Position numbers and translations under genes: made by a program. A DNA stretch of 64,000 bases from positions 91,140,143 through 91,204,142 of the forward strand of contig NC_062220.1 in NCBI RefSeq assembly GCF_902686445.1, written 5' to 3'. Positions 54,832 to 64,000 of this stretch are shown here, in pieces. Source of the DNA: Sciurus carolinensis (lineage: Eukaryota; Chordata; Mammalia; Rodentia; Sciuridae). How positions within the stretch are numbered: position 1 is the stretch's first letter; each line of letters starts with the position of its first letter. The notes below the pieces were generated by a model. The model was not told the DNA's origin, made no database searches, and worked only from the letters and a program-made list of their open reading frames with translations.

Positions 54832-55073
54832 AGAAGTGGGGTACAGTAGGGCATTCTATAATCCCAGTAGCTCAGAAAGGTGAGGCAGGATCTTAAGTTC
54901 CAGGTCAACCTCAGCAGCTTAGTAAGGAGGCCCTATGCAACTTTGTGAGACCCTGTCTCAAAATAAATATTAAAAAACAAAAAATAAATAAATAAATAAT
55001 AAAAAGGGCTGGGGATGTAGCTCAGTGGTAAAGTGCCCCAAGTTCAATCCTTAGTACAAAAAAAAAAAAAAAA
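54832..55073 (+). mobile_element. MEN-type composite SINE, diverged
   Basis: tctataatcccagtagctca, aggtgaggcaggatcttaag, gaccctgtctcaaaataaat, then gggctggggatgtagctcag and an A-tail with GAAA units. Confidence 0.9.
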
Positions 55074-56339
55074 GAAAGAAAGAAAAGCTACTAATGACTC
55101 AGAAATGGCATTATGCGGAACTGTCATTGTATAAAATTCAATTTTGTGGAAAAATTCGCTGCTGAGAAACAAGTGCCCATAAAGCTTCTAAGTTATCTGA
55201 CACCTCTGCCCCTGCCATGGGGACCCTGTGACTTGATGATTAAGGTTCTTGATCTGCTAGTGATATAAAGTTTGTGTAGAACTATGAAAAGTCTCTCTGG
55301 TTAAGTGTTTCTTCAAACAGGAGGGGGTCTGGAAAGTTTGTAAGAGGGGAAAATGTCAGAACTGAAAAAAGAAAGTTGAAGAATGGCATGATAGGGATCT
55401 CCAACCATTTGAAGGGACCTTATGTAGAAAAGGTGATACATCTGACCTGCAATCATTCATTTATTTAATAACCATTTAAGTATATACTATGGGTCAGGAA
55501 CTCTACCAAGTGCTCATAACACAAAGATTAATAGAGATTAAGGAGGAAAAGAGGTGTAAAATACATGACATCACAATGTCATAAGGACCCAGTTCCAAAC
55601 GCCGACAGGGAGGAGTGTGCTATGGGAGGTGGCGAGGAAACTTGAAGGTGACTCTTCACCTCAGTTTACAGAGAGAAACCGAAGTTTACCGGAAAGATGA
55701 GGAGAGCAAGGGACTGTAACCAGGGGCATGGGCAGAGGCCTAGAGGGGTGAAAACAGATGACATGTGGGAGGAAATACATGACTCCACAAGGCGAGGGTG
55801 TATAGGGAAGATGGCAGAAGAGGAGGTGGACAGGTTCCCAGAAGCCAGAGAGGCAAAGCTTAGACTCCTGAGCTGCCTCCTATTGACAAGCTGGGAAGGA
55901 AAACTGGAGTTCTTCCCTGTCGTTCCAAGGAGCTGAGCTAAATCCTGGGGCAAAGTTATAAATGACAGAGAAAAAGATATTGGGTCAGTAGAAAGAAAAC
56001 CATTTGTGTTAGTTAGAGCTATCAAGACAAGAAGTTGTTTTGCAAAATATTGACCATCACCAGCAGCAGGCAGAGAACTCTACCAGAGATAAAACAAATT
56101 TTGTTAGAGATATAGTAACGTGTATTCCCAGAAAAAAATCTCTGTGCGGAAAACTTTAAAGCAATCCTAACTTGGACAATTGGAAAAAAACATCTTGTTC
56201 TTTTCTTTTTGTTTTTCTTCTTTTTTCTTTCAAATTTAATTTAAAAGAGAAACATTTTTTCTTCTTGGGTAGAACAACACAGTATCATTTTTAGAAAGTC
56301 AACTCTTCCTAATTTAAAAGGTTAATGCAATCACTGGGG
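55074..56339. other. Unassigned sequence
   Basis: No gene recognised. A segment near 55460-55540 (catttatttaataaccattt, tactatgggtcaggaactct) resembles a common ancient repeat that I cannot name with confidence. Confidence 0.35.
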
Positions 56340-57225
56340 AACTATCAACAAGCTTTCTTTTAAAAAATGTAACTAGATAAGTTGATATTAACATTTATAT
56401 GGGGAAAGAACCCAATAATAGCTATGAAAATCCAGAAAAGAGCTATGAGTGAGGAGGACTAGTTTTACCAGAGAGTATGACATATTATAAAGACTCTATA
56501 ATTAGAATTCATGTGCGCGTTGAAGTATTGGAGGAAGTGCAGCAATGTCTATGACTTCCTCTGAAACTCATTAAAAAATAAGATGTTGATGAATGAAGAG
56601 AAAAATGATACATGGATAGATATGTGATAAAGCAAAAATAGCGAAACGTTCATTGTGGAATCCAAGTAGACCTGTGGGTATACTCTGAAAAAATTCAATT
56701 TTACTGTATATTTGGTGTAGTAAATTGTTGGGGGAAAACACCAATGCAAACACAGCAATGTGATAAGAGCATATGAATAAACCACAAAGGAAGTGTTATA
56801 AAGTACTAACTTCCAAAAATAGTCCCAAAGTATATGTGGAAATTTAACATTTGATATAATTGTCATCTCAAATCATTTGGATCAGAGATGGCGATTTTAA
56901 TAAATGGTTTGGGAAAAACTTGATAACTTGGAAAAAGACTAAATCAGATTCGTACCTCACACCATAAACATGGAAAAACTCTAAAAGAATCAGAGACCTA
57001 AAAGAAAAAAAAAGAAAGAGAAGAAACCAAGCAAGTACTAGCTGAGAACATGAGTGAATTCCTCTAGGGAAAGCTACTCATAATCCAGATGCAATAAAGG
57101 AAAGAATAGATATATTTGACTACATAGAAAAGTATTTTTATTTTTAAGTGACAAAATGTACCATAACCACTGCCCCCAAAATTTGCAACATATCATCACA
57201 GAAAAGAAGATTATATACACATATT
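56340..57225 (+). mobile_element. Old L1 (L1M-type) ORF2 3' region
   Basis: atttatatggggaaagaacc, aaaatccagaaaagagctat, gtagacctgtgggtatactc, gggaaaaacttgataacttg, tcgtacctcacaccataaac, gcaataaaggaaagaataga. Strongly diverged. Confidence 0.72.
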
Positions 57226-57318
57226 TTTTTTCTTTTCTGGAAGGAAATGCTGGAGGTTGAACCCAGGGACTCCCACATGCTAAGAATGTGCTCTATCACT
57301 GAGCTACACTCAGGTATT
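57226..57318 (-). mobile_element. ID-like SINE
   Basis: Minus orientation: aatgctggaggttgaaccca, gggactcccacatgctaaga, tgctctatcactgagctaca. Confidence 0.82.
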
Positions 57319-57436
57319 TTTATTCATTGCTGGTGGGAATACAAACTGGCATAACTCTTATTATTAACCCCACACACATCAGATGAGTTGCCAAAAAGAT
57401 GGTGAAATTGAGTCATCAAGATAAGAGCATTAAAAA

Positions 57437-58050
57437 GTTAATTATGTTGGGCCCCATCTGACAAAAGAAGGTACTAAGAGAAGGAGGTTGCAAGGAACCC
57501 TGACAAGGCAGAAATGTGTCTCTCAGCCCTGCCCAATTACTGAGGCATTGGGATGGGGGTCTCAGGACCACTGGTTAGTCCCACCTGAACTGGAGGTAGG
57601 AGCCTAGGACTATCCCAAAATAATGTCTTCTGGCTTTAAGATAATCAGCTACTTCTACTCTAACTCCATTTATAAAAGCATTTTGGTTCTCCATGGAGGA
57701 CAAAATTCACTATCCATGAATATTTTACAATATGAATAATAGAAGTTATGTTAAATACAATGTGTGGGGGTGTGTGCCTCAATGGTCGAGCACTTCCTCA
57801 GTATGCATAAGGCCCTAGATTCCACACTTCCTGAACAGCTGTGACTTTAAGGCATCATTTAGTCCTCCTCCTCTCCACCACAGACTTTCACTTGCACAAA
57901 TCTCTAACATCCCTTTGCTCTTTTCTATGTTCTAAGACTGCAGCACTTAAATTCTCTGTCCCACCACTTTCTCTCTTATGAAATAAACAACACTGATTTT
58001 CTGAGCAGTGAGAGCAGGTTTGTTGTATTTTAAGGTTTGAAGACACTCAT
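57437..58050 (+). mobile_element. Possible LTR-like element
   Basis: Starts TGTTGGGCCCC (57447 region), has a TATA-like tttataaaag near 57670 and a polyadenylation signal, gaaataaacaac, near 57980. The spacing is long because an ID fragment intervenes. No duplicated target site identified. Speculative. Confidence 0.25.
57755..57830 (+). mobile_element. ID-like SINE, degenerate
   Basis: gtgtgtgcctcaatggtcga, gcacttcctcagtatgcata, aggccctagattccac; box B degraded. Confidence 0.65.
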
Positions 58051-58159
58051 ATGGAAGAAGCCAAACCATAAATGTAAACTAGCACCAAAATCACTCATCG
58101 CTTCAGTCATTAAAGGGGACCTGTGGTGTGGAAGTACAAAGGTTGTGGCAATCATACTC

Positions 58160-58665
58160 TACTCCCCTCGCAATAGCCAAGCCACAGAACCAACCTAGGT
58201 GCCCTTCAACAGATGAATGGATAAAGAAAATGATGCGGTACATATACACAATGGAACATTACCCAGCCATAAAGAAGAATGAAATTATGCATTTGCCAGT
58301 AAATGGATGGAACTGGAGGCTATTGTTCTAAGTGAATACCCAAACAATCCCCCTAAACCGAAGGTCAAATATTCTCTCTGATATGTGAATGCTGACTCAC
58401 AATGGGGTGAGGGGGAAGAACAGAAGTTAATTGGATTAGACAAAGAGGAATGAAGGGAAGGGAGGGAGTGGGAAAAGGAAAGACAGCAGAATGAATTGGA
58501 CATAACTTTCCTATGTTCATATATGAATACATGACCAGTGTAGCTCCACATCATGCTCAACCAAAAGAATAGGATTCTATTTAGAATAAGTTATACTCTA
58601 TGTATGTATAATATGTCAAAATATACTCTACTGTCATGTATAACTAAAAAGGACAAAGTAAAAAA
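58160..58665 (+). mobile_element. 5'-truncated sciurid L1, middle-aged subfamily
   Basis: aatagccaagccacagaacc, cttcaacagatgaatggata, tacatatacacaatggaaca, 3'UTR with ttggattagacaaagaggaa, accagtgtagctccacatca, and the tail catgtataactaaaaaggac. Same subfamily as 36568 and 47065. Confidence 0.9.
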
Positions 58666-58668
58666 AAT

Positions 58669-58670
58669 AC

Positions 58671-58704
<34 letters not shown>

Positions 58705-58710
58705 GTATAT
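58669..58710. repeat. (TA)n microsatellite
   Basis: Alternating ta with interspersed tgta units at the A-rich tail of the preceding L1. Confidence 0.92.
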
Positions 58711-58837
58711 TGGTTCAGTTTGCCCTTCTCCAATAACTCTGAAACTACCCCATGATTCAATGTGATTCAATTCAGTAAAAGCTTATGCTTCCACACTTGA
58801 GCAAGGGGCTCCCTAAATCATCATAAATCATGCAGAT

Positions 58838-58930
58838 GTTGTTGTTGTTCTTTTGTGGTGCTAGGGATTGAACCCAGGGTCTAATATATGCCAGGAAAGC
58901 ACCCTTCTGCTGAGCCACATCCCCAGCTCA
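58838..58930 (-). mobile_element. ID-like SINE
   Basis: (TTG)n at left, gtggtgctagggattgaacc, ctgctgagccacatccccag. Minus orientation. Confidence 0.88.
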
Positions 58931-59209
58931 CATTGTTTTATTTATTTTTATGTTGACTGATTCAACAGTGCAAGTTGCAACTGTTTTTATCTAGTACCAA
59001 TGACAGTGTTAGGTACTGCATTAGGAGTGTAGGGCAGGGAGTGACAGAAGAGAATGCCCTTCTTATATTTCTTTTTCCTTATTTTATTCCAAGGATAGCA
59101 AAGTTAAGGAAACATGAAATCCAATAACAATAATTTGGAAGTTATCCATGCTCCATTACCAACACAAGATTTTTCACTACTGCATCATATCTTCCCTGTG
59201 CATACATAC

Positions 59210-59465
59210 ATAACAGCCCAGTGACTAAGCACCTGGGCTCAGAAATGAACTTCTGGGTCTACATTCTGGATCCTCCAGTCAGGGAGGAGGACCTGAGACC
59301 TCAACTAAGAGTTCTTTAAGTTCTCAGTGCTTCCTTTTTCTCAAGGCTAAAATAAAGATTTCAATGATAGCCCTTAATTCATAGGGTTGTGAGGAGGACT
59401 GAAGGGTTTATAAGGCATTTAAAAAGTGCCTGCTGCAATAAATAAATGGGAGCTGTTAATTATGG
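59210..59465 (+). mobile_element. MIR SINE
   Basis: acagcccagtgactaagcac, cttctgggtctacattctgg, cagtgcttcctttttctcaa, ttcatagggttgtgaggagg, aaaaagtgcctgctgcaata. Confidence 0.75.
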
Positions 59466-59599
59466 CATGCACACTAGTGTTTAATTAATTTTTCAACAGC
59501 TGTTATTTAATTGTTCGGTGACACGGCCAACTCTACCATATTCTTTGTGCCTGTGTGCTCTCTATGCATGTGGGGGTGGGGTGTTCCTTGGAGCTGCTT

Positions 59600-59708
59600 G
59601 ATTTTTTTCTTTTTTTTCTAATTAACTTTTATTGGTGCATTATAATTATGCATAATAGTGGGATTCATTATGCCATATTCATACATGCACATAATATAAT
59701 TTATTTTT
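59600..59708 (-). mobile_element. Short LINE-like 3' end, minus strand
   Basis: T-runs at left, then cttttattggtgcattataa, gtgggattcattatgccata, catgcacataatataattta. It is the reverse complement of the 3' part of 60295-60417. Confidence 0.7.
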
Positions 59709-59880
59709 CCTGACTAAGAAGGGAACACAAAGAAACACCTTCCAGTTAAAACACAGCACTTAGGTGGGAAGAAGAAAGGAGGAGATGGCATTGTCCAGGT
59801 CTCTTTCAATTTGCTTGTTCCTTTGACCCTTCCTGCAATAACCCACTTCGCATCAACCATGTTAACAATTGATGTGTATT

Positions 59881-60014
59881 GGGCTGAGGTTGTGGCTCAG
59901 TGGTAGAGCACTTACCTAGCATGTGTGAGGCACTGGGGTCAATTCTCAGCAACACACATAAATAAATGAATAAAATGAAGGTATATCAACAGCTAAAAAA
60001 ATTTTTTTTTAAAA
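59881..60014 (+). mobile_element. ID-like SINE, recent
   Basis: gggctgaggttgtggctcag, gtggtagagcacttacctag, (AATA)n and gtatatcaacagc tail. Perfect target-site duplication aattgatgtgtatt at 59867-59880 and 60015-60028. Confidence 0.94.
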
Positions 60015-60091
60015 AATTGATGTGTATTCTGTACTTGGTCTATGATCATCTAATCATATGTAAACTTATTCAGAGAGAAATCACGTGAATA

Positions 60092-60552
60092 CAGTTGACC
60101 CTCCATATTCGTGGGTTCCACATGGGTGAATTCAACTAACAGAGGATATCTGGGGGGAAATCAGCGTCTGTACTCAACATGTACAGAATTTTTTCTTGTC
60201 ATTGTTCCCTCAACAACACAGCATAACAACTATTTACATAACATTTTCATTGTATTAGGCAGTATAAGTAACATGGAAATGATTTAAAATATAGGGATAA
60301 GGGAGGTGGGGAGGGGAAGGGAAGGTCCTGGGGAAGGGGATTGTACAAATTATGCTACGTGCAAGTATGAATGACATAATGAATCCCATGCACCAGTAAA
60401 AAATAAATTAAAAATAAAAACTATACAAGAAAAGGTGGCTGGGTTATATGCAAATACTATGCCTTTTTATATAATGGACTTGAGTATCTGCAGATTTTGG
60501 TATCAGAAGAAGGTCCTGGATCCAAGCCTGTGGGAATCCTGAGGGTCAACTG
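60092..60552 (+). mobile_element. Tigger/MER2-type DNA transposon with an insertion
   Basis: Terminal inverted repeats cagttgaccctcc (60092) and gagggtcaactg (60541-60552), each flanked by the TA target duplication of mariner/Tigger elements. Internal gggttccacatgggtgaatt, tcttgtcattgttccctcaa, gttatatgcaaatactatgc, ggacttgagtatctgcagat match MER2-like Tigger sequence. A 120-bp LINE fragment interrupts it. Confidence 0.88.
60295..60417 (+). mobile_element. Short LINE 3' end inside Tigger
   Basis: G-rich tract (gggaggtggggaggggaagg) followed by gtacaaattatgctacgtgc, ataatgaatcccatgcacca and an A-rich tail; flanks aaaatata / aaactata are a probable target duplication. The polypurine tract suggests an L1 3'UTR of a subfamily different from the others in the window. 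Confidence 0.68.
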
Positions 60553-60554
60553 TA

Positions 60555-61429
60555 TATGAGGGGTTAAGAGTACTTTCTTAAAAAAGAGATACATATTACC
60601 CCATTAATATGCATTGTTTTATGTATCAGTTAGAAATCAATTTAAATCAAATAAAGAAAATGTGATCTTATGTTTTAAAACAATAGAATCATAATAAATA
60701 CATTTCTATGTATCTTGGTTTTCTCACATAAAATATGTCATCTGAGGTGGCCTGTTTCCTCAGTTTTGCAATTTTAAATGAAGGATTATTTATCAAGGGT
60801 TATCTGTGGAGTGCTATGGACCTGGGTTGATAATCCATCTCTCCAGCAAGTGTTTTCATTTCCTTACTCTCGACCCCAGGAATGGCCAATGCCCCTTCAT
60901 GTCGTACAGTATCCCAGATCATGCAAGTAGTCTGAACCAGAATCTCAAACCCAAGCACGGCAGACTTGCAGAGATGACGTCTTCAAAGAGACTTTTATTT
61001 CCTGCACCCAAAACCAGACTAAAAAGCAAGTTAACTTATTTTTGCTTTTTACTATAACTGATAAGCGAAATTCCATTTGCACATTCCTTCCTCTTAGCTT
61101 CATGCAGGGGTTCAGTCCCAACTGCCCAAACTCAGGGCCAAAGCCTTGTCTCTTGTCCTCCAGAGCACTCAAAACTGGTTTTAAGATCAGCAGCGCTCCC
61201 TTGCTTCTTTGGTCCCCAAGAGGTTCCCTTAATTTCCTGCTAGCTCAGCCCTGCATTTAGAAAGATGTTGACTGTGCTTCATCAATTATTCTAGGAATTG
61301 GTAAGAAGATGCTTTTCAAGACCTCTATTCCACTAAAGACCTGATGAAGTGAGAAGCCTATTACGGTATCTGCAGATCCATTAGATGCACACCCATCCCT
61401 TATGCATTAGACCAGTCATCACACCATAT
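60555..61429. other. Unassigned sequence
   Basis: Probably unique. Overlapping frames around 60806-61260 have no recognisable protein content. Confidence 0.35.
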
Positions 61430-61650
61430 AGCTCAGTATAATTTTCAAAATGCTTTTCACGTCCATTACAGTCTTTGGTGAATTCAACAACCCCATGAGG
61501 TAGACCAGGTATTAGTATCTTCGTGTTATACCGAAAGCACAGACGTCCAGATAAGCTAAGTGCCTTACCCACGGAGGCCAAAGAGCAAACTAGAGGCAAT
61601 GCCAGGAGTAACACCTCGGTATCCTCTGCTCTTTCCCCTGCACCATTGAG
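61430..61650 (-). mobile_element. MIR SINE
   Basis: aaccccatgaggtagaccag, ccagataagctaagtgcctt, acccacggaggccaaagagc, ctgctctttcccctgcacca. Minus orientation, diverged. Confidence 0.65.
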
Positions 61651-62996
61651 CTACTTCTATCGATTCCTCCACCACACTTCTTAAGCTCCTAAAGTAAGCC
61701 AGATCTAGTGTCAGGCACTTAGGATCTAAAAAGTAAAGAAAATAAAGTCCCTCCTAGGGGCTCCATGTTGGTGAGGAAAATAAGTAAAATCTTCCAATAC
61801 AATCCACTCAGGCACAAACCACAGAATGAGCAGCAAGGAGGAGATTGATTTTTCCCAGATGCCACTGATGACCTCTGTATCTAGTATATAAGGGAGGAGG
61901 AAAAAATACTATTCAAAGCTGACTTTGGACTTTCTCTTGCCCAGCAAAACATATTGATGTTTACAATAAAACCCTTCTATAATGCAAAAAAAAAAAAAGT
62001 GGGATTCAGAAAATTCAATGGCATAAAATGCTGAAGTTGCTGAAATCAGAAAGGTTTCCGGTTACCATGTAATGTGTATGCTTGTGAGACTGTGGGGGTG
62101 CTCCTTAGAGCTGACTGGTTTTCCTTAGCTGGAAGCAGGAAGCCCTCTCTGGTCAATCCCTGCACAAGGTGGATATGTCCGGGGTGAGAAGAGGAAGAGA
62201 AGGTCCAGGATTGAACAGGGCTGTCTCCGTGCCTGGCCAGTGGGTAGGAAGGGCTGTGACCTCTTCCCCCTGGAAGACAGACAGTGTCCTAATGGGAGTC
62301 AGGAATGCTTTCCATTAAACTGAGAAAGATCCAAATGATGAGGAAGGAGTCCCTTCTTCACTTAACCAATCTCCCTCTCCCACATTAGTGACTGGAATTT
62401 ACAAACGGCTGGGCAGATGGAAGCAAATGTCAGATGTCGATCTGAATTTCACCATCCCAGGGCACCACAATGACTGGGTTGTACTGTAATTTCATTGTGA
62501 AAAGATAAACTCCAAAATATTGACCTCTGAGAAGTAAGACTAACAGAACTAGAAAAGAAGAATTTTGAGAAGTGGGGATATTGGAAACCTAGAGGAAGCA
62601 AAGCAACAAACAGTGCCATGAGAAACTATAAAGAAAGAAGAGAGAGGAGTTTAATATGTAATTTTAAATTGTTGGCTCTACTGACTCAATGTTACCTACC
62701 TCCACTGTCCCTGAAACTTCCATAAACCACTTCTATACCCATAATCTTGGGTTGGTGTTTTTTTGGGGAATGAATCTGGACAGTATCCAATAAGGCCACA
62801 GCGGGTAATGCGGCCTTGGCCACCACCAAGCAGAGGGAAGAAATGGACAACACAGCAGACTCTGGACATCAGAAGCTTGAGATGGCCAGGAAGAATATGC
62901 ACAGCCCACTCCTGAGCACACATCTGGTAGGGGAACTCGAACCCATCCTACCTGCACATTAAATAATATTAAAAGAGGCATAAGAGGCTACCAACT
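61651..62996. other. Unassigned sequence with a promoter/polyA-like unit
   Basis: No gene recognised. A TATA-like word (agtatataaggg, about 61883-61894), an AATAAA signal (about 61966) and an A13 run (61986-61998) occur in that order (see findings). Confidence 0.35.
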
Positions 62997-63013
62997 CTAA
63001 GTTAATAATTTTT

Positions 63014-63139
63014 TAAATACTTTTTTAGTTATTGATGGACCTTTATTTTATTTGTTTATTTATATGTGGTGCTGAGAATCAAACCCAGTGCTTCACACAT
63101 GCTAGGCAAGCGCTCTACCACTGAGCCACAACCCCAGTC
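63014..63139 (-). mobile_element. ID-like SINE, recent
   Basis: atgtggtgctgagaatcaaa, gctctaccactgagccacaa. Perfect target-site duplication ctaagttaataattttt at 62997-63013 and 63140-63156. Confidence 0.94.
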
Positions 63140-63159
63140 CTAAGTTAATAATTTTTCAA

Positions 63160-64000
63160 ATCCAAATAAAGTAGAAAATTTTCTAGGAAAAGACAATTTG
63201 CCTAAAAATGCCCTACGAGAAACTAAGAAGCCTAAAGGGTCGAGTTTCTGCAGAAGAAAAAGGAAAAAAATCATCAAACACAACCTTCCAGAAAAGCACC
63301 AGGCTCCAAGGCTTTCCAGAATTCTACAAACTCTTAAAGGGCAAGAAATTTCAATGGTATCTACACTTTCTGGAGTATGAAAAGAAAAGAAAAACTTCTA
63401 TGTTATTGCTTTTTAAGGGGATAGTATATTGATAACAAAACCTGATAAATATTTCACACACAGTCAACACTAAAGACAAATCTCACTTAAGAATATCAAT
63501 ATGAAAATTCTGAATAAAATATTAATTGAGAGAATGCAATAATGCATTAAAACACTAATATGCCATATTCAAGTAAAATTGATTCTAGGAAGGCAGAGAT
63601 GGTTTGATATTAGGAAATCTATTGATTGTTCATAGCAATTGATCTAAGGAGAAAAATCACAGTGATTCCTTAGAGACAGAAACAACATTTGACAAATTTC
63701 AAGCCCTATTCTTGATTTTTTTTTTAATTCAAACAAAATAGGTCTGGGAATATAGCTCAGTGGTAGAGCACTTGGCTAACATGCATGAGGTCCTGGAATC
63801 AATTCCTGGCAACTCAAAAAACATTTCTTTTCCAAACAAAATAAGAATCTTTGAACAATTCCTTATATATATCTAATATATAAAGCACATAAATATATGT
63901 ATAAGCATATATTCACATACATGTGTATACACACATATCCACACACATGCATCCCTAACATTCAACTCCTTAATGTAATACATATTATTTTCCATATATG
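63160..64000 (+). mobile_element. Old L1 (L1M-type) ORF2, runs off the window
   Basis: caaggctttccagaattcta, gatagtatattgataacaaa, agaatatcaatatgaaaatt, ctgaataaaatattaattga, gtaaaattgattctaggaag and aacaacatttgacaaatttc follow ORF2 reverse transcriptase order. Highly diverged with many stops. An ID SINE is inserted at 63742; the last 120 bp are AT-rich. Confidence 0.8.
63742..63826 (+). mobile_element. ID-like SINE
   Basis: tctgggaatatagctcagtg, gtagagcacttggctaacat, ggaatcaattcctggcaact, A-rich tail. Confidence 0.88.

Noticed and set aside
1..64000. A previously undescribed multi-gene system
   Set aside because: Every long frame is explained by LINE-1 or chance, and no cluster of novel genes, RNAs or structured repeats was found.

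Overview
The window is nuclear DNA from a mammal, almost certainly a squirrel (Sciuridae: marmot, ground squirrel or relative). The main evidence is about 16 copies of a composite SINE made of a 7SL-derived (B1/Alu-like) monomer joined to an ID-like tRNA-derived unit (MEN type, known from squirrels), plus about 15 copies of the ID-like unit alone. Rodent/mammal-wide MIR, L2, MaLR LTRs, MER5/MER20 and a Tigger element fit the same picture. The genus is an inference.

I recognise no host protein-coding exon, rRNA or functional tRNA gene. The window reads as intergenic or deep-intronic DNA, mostly layered transposable elements separated by unassigned, probably unique, stretches. The only long credible reading frames belong to LINE-1.

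Layout. 1-9.3 kb: SINE, LTR-like sequence, L2, MIR and MaLR remnants, and a striking 91-bp near-identical direct duplication (4401-4491 and 5580-5670). 8.7-15.8 kb: a three-level nest in which an old L1 3' end received a MEN SINE, which in turn received a nearly full-length young L1 (9475-15688). That L1 has two 5'UTR monomers, an intact ORF1 and an ORF2 broken by two 1-nt deletions and two nonsense changes. 15.8-25.2 kb: L2/L1/MIR remnants, a strong CTCF-type motif at 19601, an L2 split by a DNA element, and a young 5'-truncated L1 (24367-25169) with perfect target-site duplications and telomere-like TTAGGG repeats in its 3'UTR. 25.4-35 kb: MaLR LTRs (one with a second CTCF-type motif facing the first), L2, MIR and a 1.8-kb old L1. 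35-50 kb: MER20, L1, a 1.5-kb L2, MIR, and a possible conserved non-coding element near 39.03-39.29 kb. 50-64 kb: an old L1 body interrupted by three ID SINEs and a solo LTR with recognisable 6-bp duplications, then a Tigger/MER2 element containing an L1 3' end, and more old L1.

Nothing here looks like a new multi-gene system. The points worth following up are the two-monomer L1 promoter, the TTAGGG-bearing L1 3'UTRs, the 91-bp local duplication, the convergent CTCF-type motifs and the candidate regulatory block at 39 kb. All family names come from recognising consensus features by eye; boundaries of old repeats are approximate to tens of bases.
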